Shown here piece after piece: positions 22,288 through 34,160 of a stretch of DNA of 64,000 nt. The position numbers and the translations under genes were made by a program. Position 1 is the first letter of the stretch, and the number at the start of each line of letters is the position of its first letter. The DNA comes from Chamaea fasciata (lineage: Eukaryota; Chordata; Aves; Passeriformes; Sylviidae). The stretch is taken from contig JARCOQ010000017.1 of assembly GCA_029207755.1 (NCBI GenBank), positions 1,674,001 to 1,738,000 of the forward strand. Reading direction: 5' to 3'. Under the pieces are notes generated by a model. That model searched no databases, was not told the DNA's origin, and was given only the letters and a program-made list of their open reading frames with translations.

Positions 22288-22680
22288 ATGCTCAGGGACA
22301 GGGATGGCACAGGGATTGGGACAGGGATGGACACAGGGACTGGGACAGGGATGGACACAGGGACTGGGACAAGGAATGGGACAGGGATGGGGACAGGGAC
22401 TGGGGATGGGGACTGGCACGGGGGTGGGCACAGGGACTGGGACAGGGATTGGGATAGAATTGGGGGCAAGGATTGGAACAGGGACTGGGACAGTGACAGG
22501 CACTGGGACAGCCACAGGGATAGCCACAGAGACAGCCACAGGGATTGAAGACAGGGATTGGCACAGGGACTGGCACAGGGATGGGCACAGGGATTGGGAC
22601 AGGGATGGACACAGGGACGGACACAGGGATGGACACAGGGACATGGCACAGGAATGGGCACCGGGACTGGCACAGGGCCG
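22288..22680. repeat. G-tract minisatellite, GGGACAGGGATGG-type
   Basis: About 390 bp of degenerate 6-bp-based units (GGGACA, GGGATG, GGGACT, GGCACA), often in 18-24-bp combinations. GGG occurs roughly every 6-12 bases on the plus strand, so many overlapping G-quadruplexes are possible. The 264-, 192- and 157-aa minus frames (Pro-Val/Cys-Pro repeats) are artefacts. Confidence 0.9.
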
Positions 22681-23370
22681 TGTCCTGCCTCACCTGCAGC
22701 AGGCACAGCAGCAGCCACACTCTGGTTAATCCCCGTGGCTGTGCTGCAGTGACAGCTCCAGACAAGAGCCGAGGTCAAACACTCAGCTCCTGACTGAAAA
22801 CCTCCTGCCTGAGCTCGGAGCCTCCAGGCCTAACGAGATTCCTTCCCCAGCCGTGTCCTGGCACTGACAGACTCTGCAGCCTCACCACAGGGACGTTCTG
22901 TGGGTGTCCTGTGGGCTGAGGCCACGCCGGCACCACCACCCCAAACACCCAGGGACAACATCTCAGCCCAGGACCAAGGGCTGGCTCTCCCAAAGCTGCT
23001 CTGGCCACTGTTGCCAAGCCCAGGCTCTTTACAGGGTTAATTGGCTTCCTACAAAGGGGCCTGTGCACACTGGAAACTTCACTTCGATTGCCATATTCAA
23101 TAAATTAACTTAATAACGGTACAAAAAGTGTCTGACTGGAGGCTGCACTCATCTCTAGCTTCATCCACTTCTGTAGCCAGCTACTGCTGGAATGGGATGC
23201 CTGAAGAGCACCATAAACCCACACAGCAACCCTGTCCCCAACCCCTGCTCCTGCCCTGGTTTATTTCCACCCAGAACCACCTTGAAGCCCCAAATCAGAA
23301 CATTCCCCCATCGGGGTAAAAAATAAAAAATAAAAAAAATAATAAAAAAAATAATTTTTTCTTAGCATTC
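22681..23370. other. Unique noncoding sequence
   Basis: Ends in an AAATAA-type low-complexity patch (23318-23357). Frames at 22775-23113 lack domains. Confidence 0.45.
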
Positions 23371-23600
23371 CCTCACACTACAGACATCTGTAGGGTTTAA
23401 AAATTTTAGAGCATTTTGAGTACATCGTTTCCCTCGAACAAAATTTGCATAACTAAAAGCAAACAGGCGATATAAAAATGCATTTGTGCGATCGTCATTT
23501 TAAGGGCTTGACTAAAACCTTTTTAGGGAGACAATTAGAGATGCAGGGGGAGTGTGGCTGATTTACGCCTGTGACAGATTCACTGACTGCTCTGCCTTGG
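23371..23600. promoter_or_regulatory. Candidate conserved element with octamer
   Basis: AT-rich unique block with an exact octamer ATTTGCAT at 23443-23450 (POU-type site), followed by AAATGCATTTGTGCGATCG. No coding frame. Function is inferred from motif and composition. Confidence 0.33.
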
Positions 23601-25710
23601 TGTGTTCTGGGCTCTCCATTCCCAGCGCCGACTGGTAAACACCTCCATTAAATATTTCTCCTTTGACCTGTACACTTATATTTCAATTAGAATACATTAC
23701 ACACGGGCCAGTACCAGAGGAATTTATCCAAACTCTTGGTGCAGTTGGTTTGGAGAGGGGCAAGCTGCAGGAAGCCAGGCAGAAATAAGAACCTTAAACT
23801 GCCCGGAACACAGTTGCGGTTTCTAAAAAAAAAAAATAAATTCAGAGGTGATTCAACCTTATTCACCTAAATTTTTTGCACATTTTTCTATCTGTATGAT
23901 AGAACAAAAAGAAGGCAGAACAAAACTCTGTTAACTCCTGGTGTGGGAGCCATCACAGCCCAGGAATTTGAAGCCACGCACTTTGTCTGCCCCTCCCTGA
24001 GACGGGCTCTCTCCCCAGATCTCTTTCCTACATTAAACGATTCCAACAAGCAGCTTCATTTCCCCCACTCACCTTCCTCCCCCAGCTGTCCTCTTCAGGG
24101 AAGCACGGAATGAATTGGCCGCGTGTTTATGAGTTATTTGGGCCCTTTTTCCCTGTCTCATGATGAGATTTCTCACCCATAACTAATTAGTCCTCTCGCA
24201 CAGACCAAAGCGTCCCTTCCCAATGCTAACAGTGCTGCAATTTGCTTCATTCCACACCTTTTATTTCTGGAGAAAAAGAAATTTAAAAAGGTTTTCCTGA
24301 GACGCTCTGGAAGCATCCCTGAGTCCTGAAACGTGCTCTGACCTCTCGCGGAGGCTGAGCACTCATCCTGGGTGAGCTCCTGTCCCTCCTGCCTGGGCAC
24401 CCCACACCTCCAGCAGGTGTTTCCAAACAGGGAAAGAGTTCCAGTTTACCTTTAGGCATTTTAGGAAGTTTAGCTGGAAAGTTCTGTGGGTTTCTTGCTG
24501 TAATTGGCTCAGAGCCAGCTCAGAAGTGTGGACTGGGCTCCAAGAATGAAACTCAGAGTCTGTTCGTCTCACTGGGCCGAGGGGCAAAGAGCCCACCTAG
24601 GCTGTGAAGTGCTAAAGAGAGAGAACAAAAAAAACCCCTCAAAGCTTTTCCAGGTGTTGTAGCAAGGTGCGAGAGATTTCTCAGGCGCCTGTGCGCGGCT
24701 TATCATTTGCTTTCTGCAACGTTTGTTATTTCGTTATTTTTTACTTATTAAACCTTCTGATTTGCAAAACACCTTGGAGGAGCAGTCTGGCCCAAATGAA
24801 TTACAGCCACTGTTCTGCCAGGCTGGCCCTCAGAGCGAAAAACCCACGCCCTGGGAATGGTCACCCCAGCCAGGGGCTGCCAACAACAACTGCAGCGCTC
24901 AGCACGTCCCCGGAGCCCCTGATCCCTTCCCCACTGCTGGTTTTCCTGTCAGGAAACATTTGCTGCGCACAATGCTGAGGAGTCACGGCGTCGAGGGAAT
25001 CACCCGAGCCTAATCCCAGCCCAGCTCGGTCTTTCCTGCACCCTGCCCCTTGCAGGGTGAGTTTCCAACACGAGGAGCCAAAGGATATTTTTTTTTGTGT
25101 GTGTGTCCTTTCATCCCTCGTTGTGGTGAGGTTCTCCCTGCTGCAATCCCATTGTCGGCAGCTCTGAGGAAAGGGGGTTTGCAGTGCCCTGGTTTCAGCC
25201 CAGGCTGTCACCTTGCAGGTTTATCCACGGGCTGGGGGAGTCAGTGCAAGGATTTTTATCTCAGTTGCTGCGCCCCCATCTCAATCCAGGTTAGCTTTAA
25301 AAGCTAACGATCAACGATTAATCAACTTGACTTCAAATCAGAAATTTGCCTGTACTCAGTGTGCAGCATTTCTGAAGGAAAGAGGCTTTCAGAGAAAACC
25401 TGATTTTTTTTTTTTCCCATTCCTAAACACATGAACGCAACACGGAGCACACAAAATTCCGGTCTCACTTGGTTGTCACTGACTCCTTTGGGGAGCTCAG
25501 AGCTGAAAAGCCCCCACCACACTGGCCCAGAAATCAGGGAAACATTTAAAAGTAAAGCTAAAAAGGTGCTCCGTGGAGGTTCACAAACGGTGGGGTATTT
25601 ATTACAGGTATTTTGCTCTCTGTGCAAAGGAATATTCCCACTAATATCAGTAAGAACTGGATGCACACACCCACAGGCACAAGCACACATTTGTTTGCTG
25701 GTAAATAACT
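23601..25710. other. Unique noncoding sequence
   Basis: About 2.1 kb with A- or T-runs at 23825-23837, 25088-25097 and 25406-25417. Frames of up to 122 aa overlap on both strands without known domains. No RNA gene is recognised. Confidence 0.45.
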
Positions 25711-26190
25711 TTTAAGTTAAATAAATTGATCAGTATTGTTTTCCCAGACCCCAGATTCAGGAGACTTTATGAAGATGAGAGTGCTCTGACTGGGAAATGA
25801 TTTCTGTTTCGGGAAGCTCATTTCGTCGAGGCAAAGAACCTGAAAGTTTATAATGCTCACCAGAAATGAGTAATAATTTATTACTTATGGATATGTCTGG
25901 GCTGTGAAGTATATGGGACATGGAATGAAATCCTGGGCCTATTCAAGTTAATAACAGAGCTGCCACACTTTAACAGGGTGTTAGCCTCCGTAATTTACAG
26001 CCTAAGAGCAGATATTGGACCCTGGAAAAGTTTAATTTGAACTTCAGGGAAGAATCAGACTGTATCAGACTGGAAACCTCTCACTGATTTTAGGAACCAC
26101 TCGACTGAGTTGGAGCAACTGCATCACAACACATCTGCGGAGATGTCAGGGAATAATATTTATCTAAACAAACAATGGGTGAAAGATAAT
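25711..26190. promoter_or_regulatory. Candidate conserved noncoding element
   Basis: Repeat-free AT-rich block. GAGTAATAATTTATTACTTA at about 25867-25886 is a near-dyad (AGTAATA..TATTACT). No coding frame is visible. Function is inferred. Confidence 0.3.
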
Positions 26191-27030
26191 TGAAAAAAGG
26201 AGAAAAAAAAAAAGCCATGGCAAAACCAGACACTGTGGACAAACAGCACGGGGAAAAAAAAAAAAAAAGAGTAAACTAATTCAAAATCTTCAGGGAAATA
26301 GAAATCAGGTCCTTACTTCTGGGAGCTCATGATTAAAAAAAAAAAAAAAAAAAGCAAAAAGCCCCCTGTCAGTGCCCTTTTGGGTGTACAAGCTTGCTGC
26401 ACTGAGGATACAGCCTGCCTGAAATCAGTATCAATCTCCCAGTGTATTAAAGCAGCAGCAGATGAGGGTAGCTATGGCAATTCTAGCACTTTATTAAACA
26501 CCAGACAAATTGAAGAGTACATTTCCTGCTTTTCTTTTTTTAATTTTTTTTTAAATTTTTTTGAAAGAAATGACCGATATCTGCTGGCTGGGGAACGCTG
26601 AGGGCGAGGGAAGCTGCCTGCAGTGGCTTCACCCAGCGCTGCAGTGCATCCATCAGGACATTTACTGGGGTTTTCCATGGGAACATAGAACATTTCTTCC
26701 TTCTAGTGGAAGGGGAAAGGGGGGGGAAGGATTTCTCGGCGATAAAATTAATTTTATCGCGGCGCTAACTAACCCTGTTCCCCCCCGGAATGGCACACAA
26801 ATAAAGAAAAATGGCTGGGAAGGGCTCGTCCCTCTGCTCAGTGTGTCTGCAGCAGGGCTGAGCTCTGCACCATCCCCAACTCCAGCTCGGAAAACAAATC
26901 CATAAAGAAGCGGGGATCTGATTAAGGGAAAAAAGAAAAAAAAAAAAGCACGTTTATATTTTGACCGTGTTTTATTTTTAACATAAACCATCTTGGGGGG
27001 GAAAAAAAAAAAAAAAGAAGAAAAAAGTTT
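26191..27030. other. Noncoding sequence with several A-tracts
   Basis: A-tracts lie at 26201-26212, 26254-26269, 26335-26353, 26935-26947 and 27002-27016; T/A-rich DNA lies at 26535-26565. GC-moderate unique DNA fills the gaps. No gene is called. Confidence 0.45.
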
Positions 27031-27480
27031 TATGATTTAGCATTTATGAATGACTAGATTTTAAGAGAATTGTAATATTTTTTTAGGGTATTTCAGCTCT
27101 ATGAGTTATTTCTTGTAGATTCAGATAATGACATTATAAATCTTTCTGTGGAGGCAATTACTAAGGCAGAAATGGCCTATTCCCCATTGGCTTTTAGGCT
27201 CAGCTTACTGACATATTACAAGCAGGCTTACCATGGTCATTAAAAACTGATCTGGGATTTATTGTACCTCTTTAAACTCTCAGTACTTTGAAAAGTATCG
27301 AACAGAAAGGAATACAAGGTGAGGTTACAAAAGGATCCGACGAAGCAATCAGGGGAAAAATAGGCTTAATTTATCCCAGCAAGGCCCACCAGAAGCGCCA
27401 CAAAAATATTTGAAATTGAGCTTTGAGGCCTTAATAGAGATCACTCCCATGAGCTATTAATCATATCAGATGGAAACATT
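27031..27480. promoter_or_regulatory. Candidate conserved noncoding element
   Basis: About 450 bp of repeat-free AT-rich sequence with balanced, non-simple composition and words such as GGCAATTACTAAGG and GGTCATTAAAAACTG. No open frame. It resembles deeply conserved noncoding DNA by eye, but no alignment was possible. Confidence 0.33.
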
Positions 27481-27786
27481 TCTGAGCAGAGGGTTTGGGA
27501 ACAGGAGGGACAGCGCCACGAGATTACAGGGCAGAAAACAAAGCCAAGGGTTTAACTCTGCCAATAATAACAAAATATCTGCCCGGCGCAGCAGACAAGA
27601 ATGAAAAAAAAAACCCCAAACCTTCAGCTACAGCAACTTTTCTTGCCTAGATCCCAGTCACCTGCAGAGCCAGCAGGAATTTCCTCAGAGCCTGATCCGT
27701 GCACGGCAGTCGGGGTCTGGGCAGTCCCCGGGGAGCTGCTGCAGCACCTGGGCAGGGGAGCCCAAAAAATCCTGCCCTGAGCTGAC
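27481..27786. other. Unique noncoding sequence
   Basis: An A-run lies at 27604-27614. No gene or repeat family is recognised before the 44-bp array. Confidence 0.45.
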
Positions 27787-28055
27787 AGCAAGGCCAGGAG
27801 GAGAGGAATCCATCCCAGGGGATGTGAGCGGGACTGGCCAGGAGCAGAGGAATCCATCCCAGGGGATGTGAGCAGCAAGGCCAGGAGCAGAGGAATCCAT
27901 CCCAGGGGATGTGAGCAGGACTGGCCAGGAGCAGAGGAATCCATCCCAGGGGATGTGAGCAGGACTGGCCAGGAGGAATCCAGGGATGTGAGCAGGACTG
28001 GCACAGGAGAAGAGGAATCCATCCCAGGGGATGTGAGCAGGACTGGCACAGGCGC
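27787..28055. repeat. 43/44-bp minisatellite
   Basis: Six units, plus a partial one, of GGCCAGGAGCAGAGGAATCC then ATCCCAGGGGATGTGAGCAG then GACT. The fifth unit is shortened by about 11 bp. Minus-strand frames of 127-147 aa across it are repeat artefacts. Confidence 0.93.
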
Positions 28056-28690
28056 AGGTCAGTGACAACGTTTCTGTTCCTCACCTGCACTCAACCCTCA
28101 GCCCCGACCTGCTGCATCCTCTGGGATGTTTGGCTGGGGCATTGGGACATCCCTGATGTCCCTTCTCTCCTCTCCCCGTGGGGTTTGTCCTTTCCATGGG
28201 GTGAGTGGCTGCTCAGGGAGCTGCGGTGGGGTTTGTGTCTCCTGTGGTCACCTCTGGGAACCTCCTCTGGTTCAGGCACAAAGCCCCCCGAGGGTCAGAG
28301 GTGCCTCAGGGGGTCCCGCAGCTTTCCAAAGCAGAGGGAGGAAAGCACCAATCTCCAGTTTTATCAGCAATTCTCTGCTAACAGACCACAGTTACCTGGG
28401 AAATGCTCCATATCTTTGGTTTTAATTCTCAAAAATAAGTGGTAATTGGGTTATCTTCCAATCTGCGAACGGGCACCAGATTTGTCATGGATGGTGGCTC
28501 AGAACCTCTCTGAAAACCTCACCAGAGAGGTTTGAGGGCAGTCGATCTAAGAACCAGAAGTCATTTCTGCTTTGGAAGTCGTCAGAAGCTTCCCCCAGAT
28601 GATTCTGGCAGACACAACACATATTCGGATGTTGTACGGGGTGCTAGGTTGGCCAGCACCCATTTTAAAGGATGCGTTTTAACAGAACAT
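28056..28690. other. Unique noncoding sequence
   Basis: The 127-aa frame at 28062-28445 has no known domain and starts inside the repeat edge. No gene is called. Confidence 0.45.
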
Positions 28691-28990
28691 TCATTTCCAA
28701 CCTGAACCCAAATTATCACAGGTAGTCTGAAAGCACAGCCTTTTTGTCAAGCTTGCATTTTTCCGGGGAGATTTGTCACTCTAAAATTCTCTTTACTTTT
28801 CCCCAGGAATAAACTGAACCGTATTTGAAAATAATGGCTTTAATTATAATTGGCATATCTGAGCCTACAGCTAGTGCCAGTCACTTTACTAAGTGACGTT
28901 ACTTATGACACTGGCAAGATCAGAGTCTTTTATCACTTTTTTATTTTTAATTATTAATAGGAGACAAATTTCCAACCTTCTCTAATATCT
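28691..28990. promoter_or_regulatory. Candidate conserved element with nested dyads
   Basis: AT-rich unique block with a nested inverted repeat: outer arms TGCCAGT (28875-28881) and ACTGGCA (28910-28916), inner arms TAAGT (28890-28894) and ACTTA (28901-28905). A TGACGT CRE-like core lies in the inner loop. It could be a protein-binding dyad or an RNA hairpin; stem continuity is too weak for a microRNA call. Confidence 0.35.
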
Positions 28991-29270
28991 GATTATCTCT
29001 GGATAACTGGAGATGGGTGAAGATGGAAGATCACATCCAGAATTCGGGCCCCACCAGCAATCCCTAAAAATCCACGGCATTCAGAGTGCAGAAACTTCTC
29101 CAGATGAGCAGAAATCCAAAGATTCACATCCCCCTGGGCTAAAGGGGCTGTCACGGGATCGCTGTGCATGAATCAGGGGTGAGAAAACTCTGCCCCAGAA
29201 GCGCGCACAGACCATGACCTCAACTCCTATTTTTGGGGTCTGGTGGCATCCAGTGCAGAAAAAATGCCTG
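28991..29270. other. Unique noncoding spacer
   Basis: Nothing distinctive lies between the dyad block and the ATCC array. Confidence 0.45.
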
Positions 29271-29917
29271 ATGGATCCATCCATCCATCTCTATCCATCC
29301 ATCCATCCATCCATCCATCCATCCATCCATCCATCCATCATCCATCCATCCATCATCCATCCATCCATCATCCATCCATCCATCCATCCATCCCTCCATC
29401 CATCCCTCCATCCATCCCTCCATCCATCCATCCATCCATCATCCATCCATCCATCATCCATCCATCCCTCCATCCATCCATCCATCATCCATCCATCCAT
29501 CATCCATCCATCCATCCATCCCTCCATCCATCCCTCCATCCATCCATCCATCCATCCATCCATCCATCCATCCACCTTCCATCCATCCATCCATCCATCC
29601 ATCCATCCATCATCCATCCATCCATCATCCATCCATCCATCATCCATCCATCCATCCATCCCTCCATCCATCCCTCCATCCATCCATCCATCCATCCATC
29701 CATCCATCCACCTTCCATCCATCCATCCATCCATCCATCATCCATCCATCCATCCATCCATCCATCCATCCATCATCCATCCATCCCTCCCTCCATCCAT
29801 CCATCCATCCATCCCTCCATCCATCCCTCCATCCATCCACCTTCCATCCATCCATCCATCCATCATCCATCCATCCATCCATCCATCCCTCCCTCCCTCC
29901 ATCCCTCCATCCATCCC
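29271..29917. repeat. ATCC microsatellite, ~650 bp, with nested period
   Basis: Tandem CCAT units interrupted by regular CATCATCC and CCCTCC variants. The marker CCACCTTCC recurs at 29572, 29708 and 29837, giving a higher-order spacing of 136 and 129 bp. Because the unit has no stop codon, long frames run on both strands (246 and 230 aa of Pro-Ser-Ile-His; minus frames of Met-Asp-Gly-Trp). None is a gene. Confidence 0.97.
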
Positions 29918-31200
29918 AGTTCCGAACTGTTCTAAGAAAAGTTGGAAAAACTGATCCACACTGATCCCACTTTCCCATGGTCAGGTGGACTGAGGTGCAC
30001 AGAAGTCAAAGCTCAGAGGTAAAGCTCCAAACACACAGGAGAAGTCAGAGAAAGAAAACACATTGAATTAATTTTTTTCCTTTGCTTTGCCCGCACATAA
30101 AGCCAGCAGCATCTTCCCTCACAGACACCTGATGTCAAGACTCAACTGAAACATCTCCAGGATCATTCCTCAGTGCACGCAAGCAGATTTCCAAAATTGT
30201 GAAAAATAAGTCATAATTTGGGATTCGGGAATTTCAGTGTGAAAAGTCTCTAAATTGATTTCCTTTTCCTACAGAGTGAGCTGAAGCATCCATGAGTTTT
30301 TTACTGTAAACTCCCACTGATTTCCATGCCATGCCCAAAGAGTCCTGGCACTGAAGCAGGTTCCCATTCTACTGGGAATTAAATTAAATTCCCAATTACA
30401 GTTCTGAGGTGTCCACTGCTACCTCCTCCAAGCGAGCCAGGTGACCTCCAGGAGTCCCCTCCGAGCTGAATTATCCCATAAACACGTGGAAAGCTGCTGT
30501 GGCACTGGTGTTAAGGATGCCATTTAGCATGCTCGGAGATGAACTCTGCAGCAGGCGGGATGGAGTTAGAGGAATGCGATTTAAACCACATTTTCCTGGC
30601 AGATAATGCGGTGTGCGGTTCTCCCAGGAGGAACAGTCATGACCTATTCAGTCATGGCCCTTATTTACAGGTGGTGCTGGGGTGAATGAAACCTGCTGCT
30701 CCGTGGTGAGGAATTTCTGTGATGCAATAACTGAAGCAGCCATCACAGAAAAATTAGGTCCCCGTATGATTCTGCATGAAAACAACTCGAGGATTCTGTC
30801 TGGACTAAGTGATTTACAGCGGAGAAATATTTCTCCCCGCTACCCAGAGGGCCCAGATTGAATTTTTGGATGGAACAGCTGCAGTTCTGAAGGACTGCTC
30901 TGTGTCAATCCAGCTCCTGACAGCAGCTGAGCTGGGAGAAGGAACAATTCTGCTTTTGCCCTTTTCCTGCAGATTGGCACGAGCACTTCTGAATCCAGCC
31001 CCAAGCCTAAAACCAAATCTTCGATGTTTACGCCAGAAACTCGGGGGAACTGTGGAGGAAAGAGGCAAGAGCAGATTGTGAATAAAAACACTGGTTCCTG
31101 GGCTCTTCTGAAGGGAGCAGGTGGGGCAGTGTTCACCTGGTGGAATGAACCTCCCTGAATTACCAAGCCAAAAAGATCGGGTGCACAAAAAGAGATGGGA
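29918..31200. other. Unique noncoding sequence
   Basis: A duplicated CAGTCATG word (CAGTCATGACC, CAGTCATGGCC) lies at 30636-30661. Overlapping frames at 30809-31188 lack domains. No gene is called. Confidence 0.45.
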
Positions 31201-32110
31201 GGCTCAGACTGCAGAGCTCATGAGAGATTCTGACTCTTCAGGCAAGATCCAAGGAACAGAGCAGGAAAATTGAAGATACAAACCGAGAAATAAATGGCTG
31301 CAAAAAAGCTGCCCCTAACTAATCCATAGGGAAGTCCAAGTGGAGTTGGTTTGCACAAGCTTTGCAATTTGCTTCGACTAAAAAAAAGTGCAGAAAGCCC
31401 TGGCAGATGTCCCCAGGATGCCCTGACCTCTTTTTTATCCATTTTGCTGCTGCCCACACCACGTTTGGAGCAGGCACCTGCCCCCAGTTTGCACCAAGAA
31501 AAATGACAAGAGCAGGAAAGCTCATCTCTCTTCACGTTCAGGAACACCCCTTCCCAAACTGGCATTCCCAATTAAAACCCCGTGAAACTGTTTTAATCCC
31601 AGCTGAAAACACGGAGGAGGAGGAGGAGGAGGATGTAGGGCATAAGGAACACCCAGCTGAGGCTGTTGCACGGAGTATTTTCTCTGTGACCCCAGTTCAT
31701 TAGAGGGAAAGCAGTGATTTAAACTACCCAGCTCACCTCTTCCAGAGCTGTAGTTTATAATCATAAATCAGGCATGTGACTACCTGGAGGCACGGGGAGT
31801 TTGCTGCTGCAGAGCTGCGAGGGAAGGGAAGTTCCTATTATTGGATCATGCAGTAGACATTGGTGCTTGAAATTTCCACTTACACTACATTAGCTCGAGG
31901 CAGTTCATTTGCTAAAATAAAAGAAACAAAGTGTAAAATATTCACTGACTTGCTCAACAAAGCAATCAACGAAAGGGAGAAAGAGAAAGAGGGAGAGAGA
32001 GAGAGGAGGGAGTGTGATTCCCCCTCCCTGCTATCACACTGTTGATAAATACCATTAATGTTTAAAATCATCTCCCCCATTCGGTTTAAATTTGAAAGTA
32101 TTAGTGGCAT
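31201..32110. other. Noncoding sequence with GGA and GA microsatellites
   Basis: A GGA run at 31613-31634 and a purine tract with AG repeats at 31972-32010, followed by AT-rich unique DNA at 32038-32110. No coding evidence. Confidence 0.45.
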
Positions 32111-33039
32111 TATCAGTCTGTCTATCCATCTCCATTTTTTTTCTTTTTTTTTTTTTTTTTTGTCTGTCTCCTACTCCTATTTTGTGTGAAATTTCCAGAG
32201 ATGAATCCCATTTTCTATTAATTCAATGGCTGTCACCTCGCATCGCATCATGCAACCCGGATCACAACAACGAAAATCCAAGGGCTTAAATTAATAATAT
32301 TGCAACGCATCACTTTGTAAAGCGTCCTGCCCGCCCCTGTCCAGCCAGCTCAGGTGCTTTGCCCTCCAGTCTCTGCTTTCCCTGGCAGCTCTGGCTGGGG
32401 TTGCGCCTCTGCAGATGCAAACAATCCATACTTGGTGACTGAACCCTCTGCCTGGGCGCTGGATGGGCGTCGCTTTAATAGGGGTGTTGAGGTTTAACAA
32501 GATGTGGGGGTTTTGGGGTTTTTTTTGCTTAAAAAATAAAATAGTTGGGGAAAAAAAAAGCTTCGGGGGATAGGAGATGTGTGTTCTCTGAGTGGCGTTT
32601 TCCACACCTACAAAATAAATGCTGACAGGTAACTCTGTTGCATTACAATTGCCTTACATACAATGTCAGCTAAAGCTACGTGGAAAGTCAGCATATCTTG
32701 GAGCACCTCTGCATCATGTAACAGCTGAGAGATCTGCTTAACTATTACAAGTTCAGCTGTAATTTCATTAGAGCCACTAATTCTCAAATAGGAAAGGCAA
32801 AAAAAAAAAAAAAAAAAAAAGCCAAGATTATGTGCAAGTAAATCATCAGAACCACTACAAATTCAGGAAGGGATAAAACATTCTGCCTAGAGGGAAAATG
32901 CACGAGATCAAAAATACATCCTCCCCAACATCTACTGCTGTTATTCAGGCGTGTCTCCCATTATGTTTTGTCGTGTAGAAACAAATCCACTGATAGGGAT
33001 ATGCACTTTTAGTCCTTATTTCCTAAAAGAAAGGATTAA

Positions 33040-33070
<31 letters not shown>

Positions 33071-33540
33071 CAAAAGAAAAAAATGAAAAAAAAAAAAAAA
33101 GAAAACGAAAAGAAATATGACCAGGAGTTCTTCAGTGGTCAAGCTGAAGCATCAGAAACAGATGTTCAGCTGGGAGTGCCCACCTTGTTCTCCCCTTCCC
33201 TGGGAGCCTGGAGGAGCTGTAGGAATCTTCATCAGGCTGACAAACAGATGAGGGAAGGCCTGGGTGAGCTGATGGGCACAGGATGAGAGGGGATTCATTA
33301 GGTAGCTGCTAATCGGCAAATAAGTTCCAGCCCAACCTGCTGAGTGTAAATGCAAATTTACCACCTTTGGAGCTGCCTCGTTGTACAGCTATTGATTTAT
33401 GTTGGAATGGGAGTTTCAAATTTAAAAAAAAAAAAAAGGAAGTTGTCTTTTGAAGCCTCTCTGTCTGAGCACGGCTCCTTTGTCCAGGTGTCTTGGGGGA
33501 TCCCTCGCTGCAATTTTGATCTTTGTGTTCCAAAAGCCTT
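32111..33540. other. Noncoding sequence with A/T tracts
   Basis: T-tract at 32136-32161, A-tract at 32798-32820, a long A-rich tract at 33037-33115 and a further A-run at 33424-33437. AT-rich unique DNA at 32610-32790 may be a conserved element. The Lys-rich frame at 32951-33286 is a tract artefact. Confidence 0.45.
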
Positions 33541-34115
33541 GGAGAGTCAGTTCAGGTAACTTAAAAGTGAGATATCATCAGAAAGGATTTGGAAATAAAG
33601 TCTTTGCCTTGTCACATTAATGCGGCCCTATCAAGTGGCAGTTTATCAAGAGGCAGCTCACAAGGTTTTAATGAGCATTGCTGCCTGTTCTTGTACAATA
33701 CTAATTAATCCCATTTTTTCACACTGGTGTGATTGCTTCATGAAACCCGCATTGTTTTATGCTCAGCAGCAAAGCGGGCTCTCACTGATTAAATCTCCTT
33801 CCCAGAGCTGGAGCCTGACAACTGAATTATACCTTGCTCAAAATAATAATGGGTATCAGCTAATAAATACGGTTTAACACACACAAAACTATGCAGCCAA
33901 AATCACACCACAAAATAGGAGTTTGACTTATAGGCACAGCAGTGTTTCATTAAACATCTGTATTATAATTCACTGCTTTTCCAACTGATGTAATAACTTA
34001 ATTGATGAGAACAAAGACAAGCTTATTTATTCACCCAATTGCTTGCTCCTTGACTAACGTTTTTCCTCGGCGTTATTGTGGAAATAAATATGCAATATTC
34101 TTTTTATAGAAGTCT
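33541..34115. promoter_or_regulatory. Candidate conserved noncoding element
   Basis: About 570 bp of repeat-free AT-rich sequence with ACTAATTAATCCC, CACTGATTAAATC and TAACTTAATTGATG words. The 85-aa frame at 33620-33877 has no domain. It is among the longest uninterrupted blocks of this type in the window. Function is inferred. Confidence 0.35.
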
Positions 34116-34160
34116 AATTTAGGCCCCCCTCCCCCCCCCCTTTTTTTTTTTTCTTCCCCT
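34116..34160. repeat. C/T homopyrimidine tract
   Basis: Runs of C (34124-34140) then T (34141-34152) on the plus strand. The opposite strand has a G-run. Length is prone to sequencing error. Confidence 0.85.

Noticed and set aside
21984..22778. 264-aa minus frame with Pro-Val and Cys-Pro repeats resembling a keratin-associated or collagen-like protein
   Set aside because: It follows exactly the G-tract minisatellite; the flanking parts have no homologous domain and other frames are open too.
27787..28055. Regular 44-bp repeats considered as a CRISPR array
   Set aside because: Units follow directly on each other with no unique spacers, and the window is eukaryotic. It is a minisatellite.
29214..29954. 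246- and 230-aa open frames (Pro-Ser-Ile-His repeats) and the matching minus-strand frames
   Set aside because: They are translations of the ATCC microsatellite, which lacks stop codons in most phases. There is no unique protein sequence.
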